The notes beneath the pieces were generated by a model. That model did not search any database. It saw only the letters and a program-made list of their open reading frames with translations, and had not been told where the DNA came from. Both the position numbers and the translations under genes were made by a program. Positions 7,311-16,024 of a stretch of DNA of 20,638 nucleotides are shown piece after piece (position 1 is the stretch's first letter; the number at the start of each line of letters is the position of its first letter). This DNA is from an uncultured Desulfuromonadales bacterium (GTDB taxonomy: Bacteria > Desulfobacterota > Desulfuromonadia > Desulfuromonadales > Geopsychrobacteraceae), in the NCBI GenBank assembly GCA_945787295.1, contig CALZHQ010000055.1, positions 1-20,638 of the forward strand. Reading direction: 5' to 3'.

Positions 7311-10004
7311 CTATTCGAGTCTTTCCAGCATAGTCTTGCGTATCGTTTCTATCTTCTCCGGATCGATGATTTTCTGACCGAAGATGTCGCTGACATAAAA
7401 CACGTCAGCCGCCTGATCGACCTTGGTAGAGATCTTTGACACGGCAATATACAGACCCAGCTCATTCAGAGTCCGGGTGATATCGTACAATAGGCCAACC
7501 TTATCATTGGCAAAGATATCGATGACCGTATAGCGGTCGGACACTTCATTGTCAAACTCGACCTTGTTAGGCCGTTTCGGTTTCGCCCTTGTCCCTTGCA
7601 GGTAAGAGGGAGCCTGGGCTTTTTCAACCATTTCGCCGACGTTCAAACGTCCTTCAATCGCAGCGACCAGGTCGTTCTCAACCCGCTTCAGCTTTTTTTC
7701 GTTCTTTACGACATCACCGATAGAGCTATTCACCTGTAAGACATCGAGCACAGCGCCGGTTTTGCGGGTATGAATCTGCGCGCCGAGGATGTTGATCGAA
7801 TGACCGGCCATAACCCCGGTAATCAGCGAAAACAGCCCCGGCGAATCGATGGTCGCCAAGGTCAATTCGGTATAACCAGACTCAGGGTTCTGCTCCACCT
7901 GCATCGCCAGAGGCTTCTTCCCACGCCCCAAAGCCAAGCGCAGATGCGGAATGATCTGCCGCGACCGATAACTCATCAGGTAGCGGGATGACAAGCTGTT
8001 AAGAGCCTTATTGATCTGGCTTTCCGGGTAGTCACCAAGCAAGGCTGCGCGAACTTTACGTTTCCGGTTACGGGCTTTTTCCGAGCGGATTTCCTGAAAG
8101 AAATCCTTCTTTTCCAGAACGTCAAAGGTCTTTTCATAAAGCTCTTGCAGCAACTGCCCTTTCCACTCGGACCAGACGTCGGGGCCGACAGCTTTCAGGT
8201 CCGCAAAGGTCAACAGGTAGAGCATCCGCAGATTTTCACTCATCCCCATCAACTCGGCAAACTGCGAAATCATTTTCATGTCATGCAGGTCGCGCCGTTG
8301 TGAAATATGGGCCATCTTCAAGTGATGCTGAACAAGAAATTGCAGCCGTTGGCTATTTTCCCGGTTCAAACCCAGACGCCGCGAGATGGTCGGAATCATC
8401 GAGGCGCCACGGGTACTATGATCGGAGCCGCTCCCCTTGCCGATGTCATGAAACAATATTGAGAGCAGCAGCAGTTCACGCTTCTCAATATTATTGGCAA
8501 CATCGGTCAACAACGGGTATGCCTCGGCATAATCGCCGTCCCACAGTTTGCACATCTCCTCGACCGCAAACAGCGAATGAATATCGACCGTATAAATATG
8601 ATAGAGATCGAACTGAACTTTGCAGAAAATATTTTTAAACTCAGGAATAAACGCGTTGAGAACATGCAGATGGTGCATTTTCCGTAAAGTTTTGCCGACC
8701 CCCTTGGGGTGACGCAGAATCGCCATGAACGCATCGGTCATCAGCCGAGAACGCCTGACCTTATCGTTGATCAAGGGGAGACTTTCCCGGATCATGCCCT
8801 TCAGCTTCAGGTTGAGCTTAACACCATGTTTCTGGGTCAACTCGAAGGCCTTCATGATCAAGGCCGGGTTCTTAGAAAAGAGCTCTTCGTCGTTACAGCC
8901 CAGCTCTCCTCGCCCGACGCTGAAGCCGTCTTCCAGATTGCGACGCACAAAAAATCCGAGAATACCCTTTTGAACCTTATCACGCTGGGTTGCCTCGGTA
9001 ATCAGGCTGCTGGAAAGATGTTCGACATGGGCCGCATGCTGATAATAGTCCTGCATAAACTGCTCAACAGCCGACCCCTGCCGATTGTCCCTATAACCGA
9101 AAGCCTTGGCAATCTGGCGTTGCAGATCAAAGGTGATCTGATCACTTTTACGCTGCCCCATAAAGTGCAGGTAATTGCGGATCCGCCAGAGATGGTCAAG
9201 GGCAGACCGATAATCCTCAGCCTGTTGCTCGTTGACAACCCCCTTCTTCACCAGTTCCTGCAGGTTGGCGGCCTTGAATTTGACCTGCGCTATCCACATA
9301 CAGGAATGAAGATCGCGTAGACCGCCCTCTCCTTCCTTCAGGTTCGGCTCAAGGACGTAGACGGACGAACCATACTTTTTCCGCCGTTCGTTATTTTCCT
9401 GCAGTTTTAACTTGATAAAGTTCTGTGACTCATGATTCAGGACATAACTGCCAACCTTGTTGACAAACAGCTCATAAAGGTCCGGATTGCCGCACAACAA
9501 GCGAGCATCCAGCAGCGATGTTCGGACCGTTGCATCTCTGCTCTGTTCAATACAGTCCTTACTGGAACGCACGCTGTAACCGACATCCAGGCCCAGATCC
9601 CAAAGCAGGTAAAGCATTCGGTCAGAAATAATCTTAGCCACCTGCTCCCCGGCCGGCTCGTAAAAGAACATCAGATCAAGGTCCGACTTGGGGTTCATTT
9701 CACCCCGGCCATAGCCGCCTAAGGCAAACAGTGCACAATTGGCGACATCATCAGAATCCAGATCCGTGCTGACAACCTGAAACAGGATATCGTTCAACTG
9801 GTCAAAAGCAGCGGTCAACTCCTGGACCACAGCCCGGCCGGAAGCTCCATCGACAGACATCTGCTTAATCCGCTCCAGGTGACCGGTGATAAACTCCCGG
9901 GTAGCGTCAAGGGTGGCCTGACGTCGAGACTCATAAGAGTCACCGTTCAACAAATGTTCGGCAGAAAATGCAGTATTAATTTCACCGGCTGGTATGGATG
10001 TCAT
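7311..10004 (-). CDS. glnD: PII uridylyltransferase / uridylyl-removing enzyme GlnD
   Basis: GlnD senses glutamine and uridylylates or deuridylylates PII proteins, setting nitrogen assimilation. The 897 residues show all expected domains. The nucleotidyltransferase core has GGYGRGEMNPKSDLDLMFF (catalytic D108 and D110). The HD domain (about 470-590) has H476 and LFHDIGKGSGSDHS with H519/D520 for UMP removal. Two C-terminal ACT domains (about 705-780, TIDSPGLFSLITGVMAGHSI; and 820-897, FANDKVGLLYDITRTLNELG) bind glutamine. The ATG overlaps the amidase stop (ATGA, 4 nt), with AAAGAG close upstream, so it is coupled to the amidase gene. Neither glnB/glnK nor amtB lies nearby. All key residues are intact. 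Confidence 0.97.
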   Translation of the reverse strand: MTSIPAGEINTAFSAEHLLNGDSYESRRQATLDATREFITGHLERIKQMSVDGASGRAVVQELTAAFDQLNDILFQVVSTDLDSDDVANCALFALGGYGRGEMNPKSDLDLMFFYEPAGEQVAKIISDRMLYLLWDLGLDVGYSVRSSKDCIEQSRDATVRTSLLDARLLCGNPDLYELFVNKVGSYVLNHESQNFIKLKLQENNERRKKYGSSVYVLEPNLKEGEGGLRDLHSCMWIAQVKFKAANLQELVKKGVVNEQQAEDYRSALDHLWRIRNYLHFMGQRKSDQITFDLQRQIAKAFGYRDNRQGSAVEQFMQDYYQHAAHVEHLSSSLITEATQRDKVQKGILGFFVRRNLEDGFSVGRGELGCNDEELFSKNPALIMKAFELTQKHGVKLNLKLKGMIRESLPLINDKVRRSRLMTDAFMAILRHPKGVGKTLRKMHHLHVLNAFIPEFKNIFCKVQFDLYHIYTVDIHSLFAVEEMCKLWDGDYAEAYPLLTDVANNIEKRELLLLSILFHDIGKGSGSDHSTRGASMIPTISRRLGLNRENSQRLQFLVQHHLKMAHISQRRDLHDMKMISQFAELMGMSENLRMLYLLTFADLKAVGPDVWSEWKGQLLQELYEKTFDVLEKKDFFQEIRSEKARNRKRKVRAALLGDYPESQINKALNSLSSRYLMSYRSRQIIPHLRLALGRGKKPLAMQVEQNPESGYTELTLATIDSPGLFSLITGVMAGHSINILGAQIHTRKTGAVLDVLQVNSSIGDVVKNEKKLKRVENDLVAAIEGRLNVGEMVEKAQAPSYLQGTRAKPKRPNKVEFDNEVSDRYTVIDIFANDKVGLLYDITRTLNELGLYIAVSKISTKVDQAADVFYVSDIFGQKIIDPEKIETIRKTMLERLE

Positions 10005-11698
10005 CTCTTTGCTACCTGATCGATGGTTGCCGCGTAATCCTTGACGCCTTTGACAATCGCATCGGCAACTTTTCTCTGATAATCCTTGCTGGCAAGACGT
10101 TTCTCTTCGCGGGTGTTACTGATAAAAGCCGCCTCAACCAGGACCGAAGGCATCGTCGCTCCCAGCAAGACATGGAAAGGTCCCTGCCTGACACCTAGGT
10201 CCTTGATCCGACTGTAATGTGGCCTCAGCCCGGCAACCATTGCCTGCTGTACCTTGGCCGCCAGTCGGCTCGATTCATTAATTTTGGCGTTCGCCATCAG
10301 GTCGAACAGAATCGCTTCTAAATTGCTGACATCCTGTAACGAGGTGCCGTTTTCACGAGCGGCCACCTCGGCGGCCTGGTTGTTTTTTGACAGATTGAGG
10401 AAATAAGTCTCCAGCCCGTAGGCTTTCCGGGTCGGGCTGGCATTGGCGTGCAGAGAGATAAACAGGTCGGCTCCGACACGATTGGCGTAAGCGGTTCGTT
10501 CCCTTAACTCCAGGAAACGATCATCCGAGCGGGTCAGCAGGACTTTAACCCCAAGCTGTTTGCGCAAAGCGCTGGCCAGCGCTTTGGCCATTTTCAAGGT
10601 CACATCTTTTTCCAGAATATTATTCGGCCCGACCGCACCAGGATCCCGACCGCCATGCCCGGCGTCCACAACAATCAGGTGGATACCTTCATCCTTACTC
10701 TGCTGCGGTACATGCAACACCGGCTGCTGGTCAGGAACTTTGTTCAGGATGTTGGCGATCGAATCGTCTGCGCGACCGGGGTGCTTTGCCGCGTCGACCG
10801 TCGTGGCGGAACCAGTTTTCGTTGTCGAACCGAGCAGATCAACAACCAGTCGATACGGATTTTCCAGGGTGACGACTTTATATTCAAATTCACGATAAAG
10901 GTCGAGTACTACCCGAGTTCGCTGTTCATCGAAACGACTGGCCCTGACCCGTTGGACGACACCATTAAGAATCGGCACATCGGGCTGCAGCTGTGGAGCA
11001 AGGTCGGTATAGAGCAGGTCAAAATAAAGCCGCGGCTTATCCCCCTTGAGCAAATGGGGTTTGGCAATGACCGGTGCAGTCAAGTCGAAAACGACCCGGG
11101 TATATTCAGGGCCACTCCAGTAACGAATTTTTTCCAACCTTGGAGAGTCTGCAGTTGCAGAATAAGCTGTATTTTTAACCGGTGGAGCAACTTCCGGCGG
11201 TGGTTCTGGTAGATAGAGCAAACTGTCTTTCGCTTGTTTAACCATATCCCCCTGCGGTAATTGATCTATCAACCACCGATAATAGCGATAGGCTGCAGTC
11301 AAATCCTTCAGGCGGTGCTCGGCAATTTGACCGGCGGAAAAGAGCGCATCATCGGCAAGCCTGCTGTGCGGAAACCGGTCGACCATCTCCAGATACTGGC
11401 CAATCGCCTCGCGAGCATCCTCTTGTCCGCCAGAGGCACTTGAAAGTCCATCCCATGTGCGGGCCTTGAGGAACAGCGCCTTTTCGGCATCTGCAGCCTC
11501 GGGATACTGCTGTACATAACGCTCAAAACGACGAATGATCTTTTCCCAATTTGACCGCTGGCGCTGTAATTGGGAAGATTTAGTCAAGCGGTGATAATCG
11601 TTACGGATCTCTGAGTAGGATTCTGCAGCAACAGAGTGAACCTGCACAAGCGAGAGCAGAAAGACCGACAAGACAATAGATAGACGTAGAAAAAGCAT
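10001..11698 (-). CDS. Exported N-acetylmuramoyl-L-alanine amidase (AMIN + Amidase_3)
   Basis: This periplasmic zinc amidase cuts peptide stems from peptidoglycan, usually to separate daughter cells. The 565 residues begin with a signal peptide (LRLSIVLSVFLLSLVQVHS, likely cut after about residue 25). A helical tetratricopeptide-like stretch (about 35-165, YVQQYPEAADAEKALF, RFPHSRLADDALFSAGQ) follows. Next is an AMIN targeting domain (about 190-285, YWSGPEYTRVVFDLTAP), then a linker and the Amidase_3 domain from about 340. The latter has VDAGHGGRDPGA with the zinc His, ILEKDVTL with the metal Glu, FISLHANA and the catalytic LVEAAFISN. AmiC is the nearest named relative, but the N-terminal repeat region is extra. 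The ATG lies only 5 nt after the mutS stop and has no recognisable ribosome binding site, implying reinitiation. Confidence 0.94.
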   Translation of the reverse strand: MLFLRLSIVLSVFLLSLVQVHSVAAESYSEIRNDYHRLTKSSQLQRQRSNWEKIIRRFERYVQQYPEAADAEKALFLKARTWDGLSSASGGQEDAREAIGQYLEMVDRFPHSRLADDALFSAGQIAEHRLKDLTAAYRYYRWLIDQLPQGDMVKQAKDSLLYLPEPPPEVAPPVKNTAYSATADSPRLEKIRYWSGPEYTRVVFDLTAPVIAKPHLLKGDKPRLYFDLLYTDLAPQLQPDVPILNGVVQRVRASRFDEQRTRVVLDLYREFEYKVVTLENPYRLVVDLLGSTTKTGSATTVDAAKHPGRADDSIANILNKVPDQQPVLHVPQQSKDEGIHLIVVDAGHGGRDPGAVGPNNILEKDVTLKMAKALASALRKQLGVKVLLTRSDDRFLELRERTAYANRVGADLFISLHANASPTRKAYGLETYFLNLSKNNQAAEVAARENGTSLQDVSNLEAILFDLMANAKINESSRLAAKVQQAMVAGLRPHYSRIKDLGVRQGPFHVLLGATMPSVLVEAAFISNTREEKRLASKDYQRKVADAIVKGVKDYAATIDQVAKR

Positions 11699-11703
11699 AA
11701 TAG

Positions 11704-14319
11704 TTAAAGCAATTCTTTAAGTTCGTTCAGCAGGTTCATTGCATCGATCGGTGTCATACTGCTTAAATCCGCTGTTTCCAGCCGCGTGCGGATAACGCTA
11801 TCAGGATCAGTATTAAATAATGACATTTGAGATGCAGGCTTCTTCTTCGGTTGATGACGACTTTCACCCAGTCTGGGCTCTCCAGAGCGACCAAATTCGC
11901 CAGCTTCCAGATTTTGCAATATTTCTTTGGCGCGGCGGATAACCTCTTCCGGCAGACCGGCCAATCGACCGACCTGAATTCCATAGGATCGTGAGGCACC
12001 CCCAGAGATTATTTTCCGCAGGAAAATAATCTGATCATTCCATTCCTTGACCGCAATATTATAATTCTTTACCCGCTCACGTGTTAACGCCAGGTCGGTC
12101 AATTCATGATAATGCGTAGCAAACAGGGTCTTAGCGGCAACCTCCTGATTGTCATGCAGGTACTCTGCGACCGCCCAGGCAATACTAACACCATCAAAGG
12201 TCGAAGTGCCGCGACCGATTTCATCAAGGATGATCAGACTCCTGCCGGTGGCGTGACGAAGGATATTCGCCGTTTCATTCATTTCAACCATAAAGGTCGA
12301 TTCACCTTTAGCCAGATTATCACTTGCACCGACCCGAGTAAAGATGCGGTCGACGACGCCGATTTGAGCCTTTACTGCCGGCACAAAGCTGCCGATCTGG
12401 GCCATAAGGGTGATCAATGCAACCTGTCGCATAAAAGTTGATTTACCGGCCATGTTCGGGCCAGTGATAATCAATAACTGATTCTTCTCGTTATCGAGCT
12501 CCACATCATTGGGGACAAACGCTTCCTTAAGCGCCATCCCCTCGACAACGGGATGACGTCCGGCCTCAATGTTAATGACACCCGAATCATCAATATCTGG
12601 ACGAACATAATTTCGATCATGCGCCAGATCGGCCAAGGCCAGCAAAGCATCCAGTACCGCCAACGCATCTGCGCTCTGCTGCACGCGCCGGCCTTCCGCA
12701 GCGGTTTGCAGCCGCACCTGCTGGAACAGGTTATATTCCAGCTCGACCAGTCGCTCCTCGGCACCGAGGACTTTTGCTTCATACTCTTTCAGCTTGGGAG
12801 TAATGAAACGCTCAGCGTTACTGAGAGTCTGCTTACGCTGGTAATCTTCGGGAATGCGATCAAGGTTGCGATTGGTGATTTCGATAAAGTAGCCAAAGAC
12901 CTTATTGTACTTGACCTTCAAGGTTGGGATATCGGTCCGCTCACGTTCTTCCTGTTCCAGGCGGGCGATCCAGCCTTTCCCTTCCCGGCTGACAGTACGC
13001 AGCTCATCCAATTCGTCATTGTAGCCATCTCGGATAATGCCACCGTCACGCAAAACAAATGGCGGATCATCAACGATCGCTTTTTCCAGAAGTTCCAGCA
13101 GGTCGGGCATCAGATCGATCTGCTGCCGTAATTCCTGCAAAAAGCGACACTGAAACTGAGCGAGCAGATCGTCGATTCTCGGCAAGCGACCGAGCGAGGC
13201 CCTCAGAGCCGACAGGTCCTTGGCGTTGGCACTGGCCATGGCAATCTTACTGTTTAACCGTTCAAGATCATAAACCCCGTCAAGTGCATCGATCATTTCG
13301 ATCCGCACCAAACTCTCCTCGACCAATTCGGCCACTGCGTTTTGCCGTTGATTAATCTGTTGCTGATCGATCAACGGATAATGGATCCAATGGCGCAGAG
13401 TCCGTCCGCCCATCGCCGTAACGGTGCGGTCCAGCACACCGAGTAGTGAACCGCGTTTTTTCCCTTCCTGGAGGGTCGCGGTCAGTTCTAGGTTGCGTCG
13501 GGTTGCATCATCCAGAACCATAAAGTGGCGCGTGTGATAGGTCTGCAATGGGCGGATATGACGGAGCTCATCCTTTTGGGTCTGCTGTAGATAGTACAAG
13601 ACTGCCGATGCGGCCTGCTGAGCGGCAGGCAGATCTTGACAACCGAAAGATTTCAGCCCGGACACACCAAAGAATACCCCCAGCTGTTCTGCCGCATATT
13701 CTGTTTCAAAGACCCATTCCGGCAAGAGATTGACCATCGTTCCGTCGATCACTGCTGTCAGGTCTGTCTGTATCTGTCTCCCGCCATCTGTATCAGCAAA
13801 CAGCAGTTCCCGTGGTCGCAATGAACCGAGCTCACTTTCGACCTGCCCCAGTCCCGTGACTTGAGTCACGCGGAACTCCCCGGTGGTGATATCTACGTGA
13901 GCAACACCGTATGTCTCATCGACAGCGGCAATGGCCAGCAGGTAATTGTTCTCTTTCGGCTCCAGGATATCGGTATCGGTGACCAAACCTGGAGTAACGA
14001 CACGAACCACCTCGCGCTTGACGATCCCTTTGGCGGTTTTAGGATCTTCAACCTGTTCACAGATTGCGACCTTGTGACCATTCGCGACCAGTTTGGCAAT
14101 GTAACCTTGACTGCTATGAAAAGGGATTCCGCACAGCGGGACCGCATCTTCGTCACCTTTATTGCGTGAAGTCAGAGTTATGCCGAGAACCCGCGAAGCA
14201 AGAACTGCATCCTCCATAAACATTTCATAAAAATCTCCGAGCCTAAAAAACAGCACGGCGTCCTGATAATCAGCTTTTATTTCCAGATACTGGCGCATCA
14301 GGGGAGTCGCTGTTGACAT
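11704..14319 (-). CDS. mutS: DNA mismatch repair protein MutS
   Basis: MutS recognises base mismatches and small loops and recruits MutL. The 871-residue length and motifs are those of bacterial MutS1. The N-terminal mismatch-reading motif is GDFYEMF (F30, E32). The connector, lever and clamp regions follow. The ABC-type ATPase has Walker [14 protein letters not shown] near residue 620, Walker [16 protein letters not shown] near 695 and the [10 protein letters not shown] switch. A C-terminal tail ([17 protein letters not shown]) fits the tetramer/dimer interface helix. AGGAAG lies 5 nt before the ATG. It is the first gene of the long minus-strand cluster, with a candidate promoter 74-102 bp upstream of the ATG. 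MutL is not in the window. Confidence 0.98.
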   Translation of the reverse strand: MSTATPLMRQYLEIKADYQDAVLFFRLGDFYEMFMEDAVLASRVLGITLTSRNKGDEDAVPLCGIPFHSSQGYIAKLVANGHKVAICEQVEDPKTAKGIVKREVVRVVTPGLVTDTDILEPKENNYLLAIAAVDETYGVAHVDITTGEFRVTQVTGLGQVESELGSLRPRELLFADTDGGRQIQTDLTAVIDGTMVNLLPEWVFETEYAAEQLGVFFGVSGLKSFGCQDLPAAQQAASAVLYYLQQTQKDELRHIRPLQTYHTRHFMVLDDATRRNLELTATLQEGKKRGSLLGVLDRTVTAMGGRTLRHWIHYPLIDQQQINQRQNAVAELVEESLVRIEMIDALDGVYDLERLNSKIAMASANAKDLSALRASLGRLPRIDDLLAQFQCRFLQELRQQIDLMPDLLELLEKAIVDDPPFVLRDGGIIRDGYNDELDELRTVSREGKGWIARLEQEERERTDIPTLKVKYNKVFGYFIEITNRNLDRIPEDYQRKQTLSNAERFITPKLKEYEAKVLGAEERLVELEYNLFQQVRLQTAAEGRRVQQSADALAVLDALLALADLAHDRNYVRPDIDDSGVINIEAGRHPVVEGMALKEAFVPNDVELDNEKNQLLIITGPNMAGKSTFMRQVALITLMAQIGSFVPAVKAQIGVVDRIFTRVGASDNLAKGESTFMVEMNETANILRHATGRSLIILDEIGRGTSTFDGVSIAWAVAEYLHDNQEVAAKTLFATHYHELTDLALTRERVKNYNIAVKEWNDQIIFLRKIISGGASRSYGIQVGRLAGLPEEVIRRAKEILQNLEAGEFGRSGEPRLGESRHQPKKKPASQMSLFNTDPDSVIRTRLETADLSSMTPIDAMNLLNELKELL

Positions 14320-14392
14320 TCTATCTTCCTATTTTTACTGACTTATTCAAGGCCAGTCCTGAGTAAAGCATGGGGGCATTTCAAAGCGGTCT

Positions 14393-14421
14393 ATCCTAAC
14401 AAAGCACCTGCCGGAAGTAAA
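14393..14421 (-). promoter_or_regulatory. Candidate sigma-70 promoter for mutS
   Basis: On the minus strand TTTACT (14421-14416) and TAGGAT (14398-14393) are separated by 17 bases, each matching the sigma-70 consensus at four of six positions. Transcription would begin near 14386, giving a leader of roughly 67 nt before the mutS ATG. This is a pattern match only. Confidence 0.35.
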
Positions 14422-14431
14422 CAAAGGATCG

Positions 14432-14516
14432 CTCAAGCTGCGAGCTGTCGCTTGACCCTTCGGTAGCTGGATGCTAAATATCCAGCATCCATATTTTGTA
14501 CCACTCACAGCTTGAG
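14432..14516. repeat. Large inverted repeat with a nested hairpin between mutS and the divergent gene
   Basis: Outer arms are 14432-14444 (CTCAAGCTGCGAG) and 14504-14516 (CTCACAGCTTGAG). They are complementary over 13 positions apart from one C-A pair in plus-strand RNA, which becomes G-U in mutS-sense RNA. Inside them GGTA (14462-14465) can pair with TACC (14499-14502). A perfect 7-bp hairpin GCTGGAT/ATCCAGC lies at 14466-14486. It overlaps an alternative stem, GGATGCT/AGCATCC (14469-14490). The whole looks like a multi-stem RNA or cruciform, or a small interspersed intergenic repeat. No gene could be supported within the 211-bp gap. Confidence 0.6.
14452..14480 (+). promoter_or_regulatory. 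Candidate sigma-70 promoter for the plus-strand gene pair
   Basis: TTGACC (14452-14457) is followed after 17 bases by TAAATA (14475-14480). The -35 matches consensus at five of six positions; the -10 is weaker, at three of six. The -10 falls in the loop of the nested hairpin and the -35 lies between the stems of the surrounding inverted repeat. Transcription would start about 44 nt before the ATG at 14531. Confidence 0.4.
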
Positions 14517-14530
14517 GACCAATTGCGACA

Positions 14531-15040
14531 ATGACACCCGAAACAAACTCAGATTTGGCGAAACTGCACGACAAAAACAGCTATCAAATCAACGATCTTG
14601 ACAGTGAAATCTGTGCAGATCGGCTCTGTTCGGCACTATTGCAAACCTTCCACCAGTACCTGCTGCAAAAACTCAAGCTTGAGCCCATTGAAGCAGGCGC
14701 TCAAGCGGCTGGGGCAGATTATTTTTTACGAGAATTCATGATCGGCAGCAGGCGGGACAATATCTTTAACGGGACGGCGGAACGGATACGACAATTCGCC
14801 GGCCACTGGTATATCATCAAGAATCTCGAACCGAACCGGGAAGAGTTAGCGACCATGCTCGCCGGCGCAGCGAACTTTTACCGCTATTGTTCCGAACATG
14901 AACTGACAGCAGCAGAAACAGCTGAACAAATCCAGGAAGCTTGCAGCCAGGTCGATTACTACCAGCAGCGAATTGACGATTTTCACAACATCAGCGGAGA
15001 AGGCTTCCTGGCTTGGGAACAAGCCTGCCCGCTCGATTAA
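14531..15040 (+). CDS. Protein of unknown function, 169 residues
   Basis: I do not recognise a family. The sequence is mostly alpha-helical and acidic, with a polar N-terminus (MTPETNSDLAKLHDKNSYQI), a central Leu-rich segment (SALLQTFHQYLLQKLKLEPI), then GADYFLREFMIGSRRDNIFN and GHWYIIKNLEPNREELATML. The pattern of spaced aromatic and Leu residues around 60-120 is loosely like SAM-like helical bundles, but this is weak. There is no signal peptide, membrane helix or metal motif; it is probably cytoplasmic. GAGGA lies 12 nt before the ATG, an unusually long gap, and it partly overlaps the right arm of the upstream inverted repeat. The stop is 15 nt before the cation transporter ATG, so the two form a small operon. 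Coding-like composition and this spacing support a real gene. Confidence 0.75.
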   Translation: MTPETNSDLAKLHDKNSYQINDLDSEICADRLCSALLQTFHQYLLQKLKLEPIEAGAQAAGADYFLREFMIGSRRDNIFNGTAERIRQFAGHWYIIKNLEPNREELATMLAGAANFYRYCSEHELTAAETAEQIQEACSQVDYYQQRIDDFHNISGEGFLAWEQACPLD

Positions 15041-15055
15041 CCAAAAGACCGTTTG

Positions 15056-15976
15056 ATGCTACCGAAAAACCCTAAAATCCGCGCGGCAACCCTTTCCATC
15101 ACCGGCGCTGCCGGCCTGGCCGTCATCAAACTTTTTGTTGCGGTGGCCAGCGGTTCAATGGCCGTCATGGCATCGGCTGTCGATTCGCTCCTCGACATCC
15201 TGATGTCCGGGGTTAATTTCATGGCGATCCGCCAGGCCGAGCAACCCCCTGATGAGTGTCACCCTTTCGGTCACGGCAAATTTGAAACTCTCGCTACGCT
15301 GTTTCAATCTTTGGTTATAACCGGATCCGGCGGCTGGATTATCTACGAAGCGACGTTACGGCTCTCTGAAGGAAACGGCCTGCAGAACATCAACCAGGGG
15401 ATCGGCATCCTGGCCTTCAGTGCGGCGGCCTCCTGGGTGATCGCCAGGTATCTGCGCAAAGTCGCACAACAAACCGACTCTTCCGCGTTAGAAGCCGATT
15501 CCCTCCATTTCCGGATGGATATCTACAGCAACCTTGGCTTGATGACCGGTTTGTTGCTGATCCGCTGGTTCGATATCTATTGGCTCGATTCAGCCCTGTC
15601 GATTCTGGTTGCGTCCTACATTCTTCATGAAGCACTGCAATTGATCAAACGCAGCATGACCGACATCCTTGACAAGGAACTGCCGGAAGAGATCAAGCAG
15701 CAGGTTCATGAATTGATCAGTACTCACGAAGGACCGCTGAGCGGCTACCACGGCTTGCGAACCAGAAGAGCCGGCTCGCTCAAAATCATGGATTTCCATC
15801 TTGAAGTCTGCAAGGAAATGACTGTTGCCGAAGCGCATGCCGTTGCCGACAACCTGGAAAAAAAGATTGAAAAGAACATTCCGAACTCCGATGTCATCAT
15901 TCACATTGAACCCTGCCACATGACTAATTGTCCCGGTCGGTCGACCTGTGCCTTGGCTAAAACCCGCCTGAAATAA
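15056..15976 (+). CDS. Cation diffusion facilitator (FieF-like metal/H+ antiporter)
   Basis: CDF proteins export divalent metals such as Zn2+, Fe2+ or Mn2+ in exchange for protons. The 306-residue product has the usual six membrane helices and cytoplasmic domain. The metal site reads D43/D47 (AVDSLLDI) and H151/D155 (SLHFRMDIYSN), the D-D-H-D set found in E. coli FieF rather than the H-D-H-D set of strict zinc exporters. HPFGHGKFE at 69-77 is also conserved. The cytoplasmic domain (about 205-285) ends in VIIHIEP, followed by a short tail with C287, C292 and C298 that might bind metal. I start at ATG 15056; a TTG one codon earlier is also open. The ribosome binding site is weak (AAAAGA). Metal specificity is inferred. 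Confidence 0.93.
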   Translation: MLPKNPKIRAATLSITGAAGLAVIKLFVAVASGSMAVMASAVDSLLDILMSGVNFMAIRQAEQPPDECHPFGHGKFETLATLFQSLVITGSGGWIIYEATLRLSEGNGLQNINQGIGILAFSAAASWVIARYLRKVAQQTDSSALEADSLHFRMDIYSNLGLMTGLLLIRWFDIYWLDSALSILVASYILHEALQLIKRSMTDILDKELPEEIKQQVHELISTHEGPLSGYHGLRTRRAGSLKIMDFHLEVCKEMTVAEAHAVADNLEKKIEKNIPNSDVIIHIEPCHMTNCPGRSTCALAKTRLK

Positions 15977-16004
15977 GAAAGGCCCCGGTAAGCAGGGCCT
16001 TTCT
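15976..16004. terminator. Bidirectional intrinsic terminator between convergent genes
   Basis: A perfect 10-bp inverted repeat, AGAAAGGCCC (15976-15985) and GGGCCTTTCT (15995-16004), surrounds a 9-base loop. It lies between the stops of the transporter gene and the chemoreceptor gene. T-rich sequence follows on both strands (TTTCT on plus, TTTCTTATTT on minus), so it can end transcripts from both sides. Confidence 0.85.
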
Positions 16005-16024
16005 GAAAACATTCATGCGACCAG

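Noticed and set aside
8709..9320. Plus-strand open frame of 203 residues
   Set aside because: Antisense to the middle of glnD, with no start site signal and no family resemblance.
14342..14364. Imperfect hairpin in the mutS leader (TTACTCAGG / CCTTGAATAA)
   Set aside because: It has a bulge and a mismatch and no T run, so it is too weak to call as a terminator or regulator.
14347..14574. Minus-strand open frame of 75 residues upstream of mutS
   Set aside because: It spans the inverted repeat and runs into the start of the plus-strand gene. It has no ribosome binding site and its sequence mirrors the repeat (KGQATARSL, YGCWIFS). More likely a by-product of the intergenic element.
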